Assembly (NCBI GenBank): GCA_019454915.1
Contig: JACFNM010000164.1
Location: 1-9,013, forward strand
Source of the DNA: Chitinophagaceae bacterium
GTDB taxonomy: Bacteria; Bacteroidota; Bacteroidia; Chitinophagales; Chitinophagaceae
Reading direction: 5' to 3'
DNA: 9,013 bases
Shown here: positions 6,501 through 9,013 of the stretch, piece after piece
Layout: each line of letters starts with the position of its first letter
Position numbering within the stretch: the first letter of the stretch is position 1
Notes under the pieces: model-generated
The model's database searches: none
What the model was told of the DNA's origin: nothing
Seen by the model: only the letters and a program-made list of their open reading frames with translations
Program-made: the position numbers and the translations under genes

Positions 6501-7766
6501 ATGAAAAGGACTTATTTCTCTCTGATGATCGCAATGGGACTGGTATTGTTTATTTCAAGCTGTAAAAAAGAGGTGACCCCTCCTGTAGATGATGGACCAC
6601 CTCCGGCTGAAGGGATTTCGGGAGATGTGTCGGGCGTTTGGAAAAAAGGAGAAACCTACAAGGTTATCGGACACCTGGAAATACCGGAAGGGAAAACATT
6701 GACGATTGAAGAAGGAGTGAAAATTGTAATGGCCGATTCCGTGGTGGCTCCCGAGATAATTATCCGTGGTAGTCTCTATTGCCTCGGCACAAAAGATAAC
6801 CCGGTAGTTTTTACGGTGCCGGACGAGTGGAAATCGGACAAGTATCTGTTCGGAAATCTTTGGGGAGGTATGGTGAGCGCGCCTTCATCCCAGGAAGTGG
6901 TTTTGAACTACACGATTATGGAATACGGCGGTACGGCTACTACAGAAGAGTCTCCATCGGTAAAGGCGGGATTATACAAAGCCAAGGCCGGTAAACATCT
7001 GCCTGCACTATATTATGGCAACGTGAATGGAAAGTTTGTGGTGATGAACAGTATTATCCGTAATTTTTATGATGACGCACTCTATGTGGAAGGTGGAAAA
7101 ACGATTATTGCAAATAATATTTTTTATGCGATTGGTGCACCCGCTGATGATGCGGTCAATCTTAAATCAGGCGTTCTTGCAGATGTGGCATTTAATCTGA
7201 TGTTCAGTCCGAATACCAGTGCACTGAAATTATCCAATGAAGGTGAACGAAGCCCTCAACTGTATGTTATAGGGTATAATAATACCATCATTAACGGAGG
7301 CTGGCGTCGTCCCACCATTAAAGGAGGATCAATATGGCTGGAGAAAGGCGTTCATGCCGACTTGTACAACAATCTGCTGGTCAATAACCGTTTTGGGATC
7401 AAGAGAGATAAAGGGAATCCGGAGGACAGCCGGTCAAAATTTTATAATACATTTTATTACGGCTACACGCAGCAGGCAGTCGATCAGTTTCAGCCCAGTG
7501 AAGAAATTATCGAAGGTATAGATGATATCATCGGTACGCATGCTGGTGATAATGATCCCCTGTTTGTTAATTATCCGCTGGATTATGATTTATATAGCGC
7601 TGAATTTGATACCGACTGGGATTTTCATTTACAATCGGCTTCACCTGCATTAAATGCGGGGAAAACAGATTTCACTCCTCATTTTATAGATGGCATTGTA
7701 GTGAACGGTGTTACCTATAAATCTCCCGCGCCTGCTGACTATATCGGCGCTTTCGGGGAGGAATAA
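6501..7766 (+). CDS. Outer-membrane lipoprotein, right-handed parallel beta-helix-like
   Basis: A 421-residue lipoprotein, probably surface exposed and partner of the preceding receptor. Its lipobox is ISSC with Cys21 as the lipidated residue. The following KKE resembles the charged surface-export signal of Bacteroidota lipoproteins. Residues 26-38 form a Pro-rich linker. From about 40 on there are short repeating strand segments typical of a parallel beta-helix: GHLEIPEGKTLTIEEGVKI at the N-terminal cap, then recurring Asn-ended turns such as NSIIRNF, NNIFY, NNTIING, YNNLLVNN. The end, FHLQSASPALNAGK with a final DYIGAFG, is a common closing element of this fold. No polysaccharide-lyase catalytic triad could be identified, so binding rather than catalysis is favoured but not proven. 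The ATG is 22 bp after the receptor stop with an AT-rich leader, so they are likely cotranscribed. The position matches where SusD would sit in a glycan locus, but the sequence is unlike SusD. Confidence 0.85.
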   Translation: MKRTYFSLMIAMGLVLFISSCKKEVTPPVDDGPPPAEGISGDVSGVWKKGETYKVIGHLEIPEGKTLTIEEGVKIVMADSVVAPEIIIRGSLYCLGTKDNPVVFTVPDEWKSDKYLFGNLWGGMVSAPSSQEVVLNYTIMEYGGTATTEESPSVKAGLYKAKAGKHLPALYYGNVNGKFVVMNSIIRNFYDDALYVEGGKTIIANNIFYAIGAPADDAVNLKSGVLADVAFNLMFSPNTSALKLSNEGERSPQLYVIGYNNTIINGGWRRPTIKGGSIWLEKGVHADLYNNLLVNNRFGIKRDKGNPEDSRSKFYNTFYYGYTQQAVDQFQPSEEIIEGIDDIIGTHAGDNDPLFVNYPLDYDLYSAEFDTDWDFHLQSASPALNAGKTDFTPHFIDGIVVNGVTYKSPAPADYIGAFGEE

Positions 7767-7808
7767 ATTTTATAACTGTGGGGAATCGGAATTGTTTTGA
7801 ACAGGATT

Positions 7809-7820
7809 GCAGGCGCCTGC
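7809..7820. repeat. 12-bp perfect GC palindrome
   Basis: GCAGGCGCCTGC is its own reverse complement and lies about 40 bp after the lipoprotein stop. As a hairpin it has room for only four base pairs around a GCGC loop, so it is a weak structure in RNA but a symmetric site in DNA. Confidence 0.4.
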
Positions 7821-7830
7821 GCTGAAGAAC

Positions 7831-7868
7831 CTCCTACCGGTTGGTGTACAATCACTGACCGGTAGAAG
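7831..7868 (-). terminator. Inverted repeat at the convergent junction, possible terminator
   Basis: Core arms CTACCGGT (7834-7841) and ACCGGTAG (7858-7865) are perfectly complementary around a 16-nt loop. They extend to 11 bp with one position that is a mismatch on the plus strand but a U-G wobble in minus-strand RNA. That asymmetry, and the position 23 bp after the phosphoesterase stop, favour a role for minus transcripts. There is no U-tract. Confidence 0.45.
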
Positions 7869-7872
7869 ATCT

Positions 7873-7888
7873 CAGGAATAATTTCCTG
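7873..7888 (+). terminator. Short hairpin, possible terminator of the receptor-lipoprotein operon
   Basis: CAGGAA and TTCCTG form a perfect 6-bp stem around TAAT, followed on the plus strand by CTTTAATC. The stem is short and the T-run weak. It abuts the stop codon of the convergent gene, so it lies at the end of both transcripts. Confidence 0.35.
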
Positions 7889-7890
7889 CT

Positions 7891-9013
7891 TTAATCGTCA
7901 TCATCATCGTCCGCTTTACCCGCATATTTTCTCGGATAATGTTGGTTCCCCTGCATTGCGTGCCAGATGATGCGGTTCATAAGGTCATCCTTGCCTGCAT
8001 CAATATGTTCAAATTCCGGTCTTAGGGATTGACGTGCATAGTAAAGGTCTTTTCCTTTAAGAGAAGAAAGTGGGGGGTTCATTTCTGTTAAGGGAATTTG
8101 ATTAGGCAATGCATGATATACGAAATCGGAAGGGGTCTCATTAAAACAATCAAACATGGGTAGTGCAGTAGCGTCAATGACGTTCATCGGCGGAATACCC
8201 AGTATCTGTTCAATGGTGCGTACAATACAGGTTTGATTGTAATTGGTATGCACGGTTTTCTGTAAACGGCTGTATGGGCTCATCACAAATCCTGTGGTGC
8301 GGTATGCTGAAACGTGATCCCAGCCGCTTTGCGAATCGTCTTCTGTAACAAAGACCACCGTATTTTGCCAGAACCTGCTCTTGGTGAGCGCTTCCAAAAT
8401 CCTGCCTAAGGCCAGGTCGTTATCGGCGACCATGGCCCGCGGGGTGGGCAATGCGGGATTTGTGCCTCCCGTATGGTCGGCGGGGAGCGCAAGAATCATC
8501 AGTTCGGGTAATTGATCGCCCGGCATTTTTTCATATTCGTTTAGTTCTTTGATGAATGCGGTTGCCCTCATCTGATCATTGATTTTATGACTGTCGTAAC
8601 CCGGATAATCCGGCGCCAGTAAAGGACGAACGGCAGATATCGTTGACGTGTTCTTAAACTGGAAGGGCTTGCCCTGCTTATAATCTTCATAGATTTTTGT
8701 CCAGGTCAGTTCCTTATCAAAGACCGGTACGCAGGCTTCGCCATATATTCTCACGGTTTTTCCATGCTCTGTTGCATTATTCCACAGAAATCCTTTTTTA
8801 TTATAGACGAGTGCATCCGTTTGCACGTGAGGATAACTGCGGAACCAGGCGCCAACGTTTTTCTCCAGGTAATCCGTAACCATGGCAGCGTCCGTCCATT
8901 GGTGGCCTTCAGCCGAAGATTTACCGGACACATGAAAGTTGTCCATTAATAAAAAATCCCGCGCAAGCCGATGTTCGTTGGGCGTTACTTTCTCGCCAAA
9001 TATGCAAAGGTCT
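7891..9013 (-). CDS. C-terminal part of a phosphoesterase-family protein (YVTN propeller/alkaline-phosphatase type), partial
   Basis: The reading frame is open to the right edge of the window; the real start lies beyond it. An internal Met at 8946 sits inside conserved sequence (RLARDFLLMDNFHVSG, preceded by EKVTPNEH) and is not the start. Visible features of the phosphoesterase family (phospholipase C / acid-phosphatase AcpA-like) are DNFHVSG with SSAEGHQW, ILALPADHTGGTNP, PRAMVADNDLALG and VFVTEDDSQSGWDHVSAYRT. The Asp and His residues in these are the likely metal and catalytic ligands. This C-terminal pattern is known from large Bacteroidota proteins with an N-terminal YVTN beta-propeller, so about half the protein is probably missing from view; the propeller itself is not seen here. 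Expected to be an exported hydrolase of phosphate esters. The protein ends in six Asp residues. It is convergent with the receptor-lipoprotein operon. Confidence 0.88.
   Translation of the reverse strand, partial: DLCIFGEKVTPNEHRLARDFLLMDNFHVSGKSSAEGHQWTDAAMVTDYLEKNVGAWFRSYPHVQTDALVYNKKGFLWNNATEHGKTVRIYGEACVPVFDKELTWTKIYEDYKQGKPFQFKNTSTISAVRPLLAPDYPGYDSHKINDQMRATAFIKELNEYEKMPGDQLPELMILALPADHTGGTNPALPTPRAMVADNDLALGRILEALTKSRFWQNTVVFVTEDDSQSGWDHVSAYRTTGFVMSPYSRLQKTVHTNYNQTCIVRTIEQILGIPPMNVIDATALPMFDCFNETPSDFVYHALPNQIPLTEMNPPLSSLKGKDLYYARQSLRPEFEHIDAGKDDLMNRIIWHAMQGNQHYPRKYAGKADDDDDD

Noticed and set aside
7891..8946. Complete 351-residue phosphoesterase starting at Met 8946
   Set aside because: The same frame stays open to the window edge and the residues upstream of that Met are family-like, so the Met is internal and the gene is partial.

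Overview
The window looks like chromosomal DNA of a member of the Bacteroidota, most likely Chitinophagaceae or a relative (the family level is inference). Four things point there: TAnnTTTG-type -7 promoter elements, AT-rich leaders without Shine-Dalgarno sequences, a transketolase encoded as a separate N-terminal half, and a TonB-dependent receptor with an N-terminal carboxypeptidase-regulatory-like domain next to a lipoprotein starting Cys-Lys-Lys-Glu. No tRNA, rRNA, CRISPR array or mobile element was recognised.

Left part (1-2480), minus strand: three housekeeping or envelope genes. Reading in the direction of transcription they are a WecA/MraY-family polyprenyl-phosphate sugar-1-phosphate transferase gene (1355-2480), frr for ribosome recycling factor (727-1290) and mscL for the large mechanosensitive channel (131-502). 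The transferase is broken. Its N-terminal codons and its catalytic body lie in different frames, and the junction falls where the conserved D-x-P-x-x-R motif should be, as if about 14 bp were lost. mscL ends in a strong strand-asymmetric hairpin terminator. frr has its own likely promoter.

Middle (2481-3544), plus strand: a divergent intergenic region carries a promoter nearly identical in motif and spacing to that of frr. It drives the thiamine-diphosphate-binding half of transketolase. The partner half, normally the next gene, is absent from this window.

Right part (3725-9013): a probable outer-membrane uptake locus. A TonB-dependent receptor (plus) is followed after 22 bp by a surface-type lipoprotein with a right-handed beta-helix-like fold (plus). 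Convergent to them is the C-terminal part of a phosphoesterase-family protein of the type usually fused to a YVTN beta-propeller (minus, running off the right edge). I infer that the three act together in capturing phosphate from organic phosphate or phospholipid. The receptor has no intact ATG start: an in-frame ATG upstream is cut off by TAA after three codons, so translation must begin at TTG or the gene is damaged. The convergent junction (7767-7890) is packed with inverted repeats.
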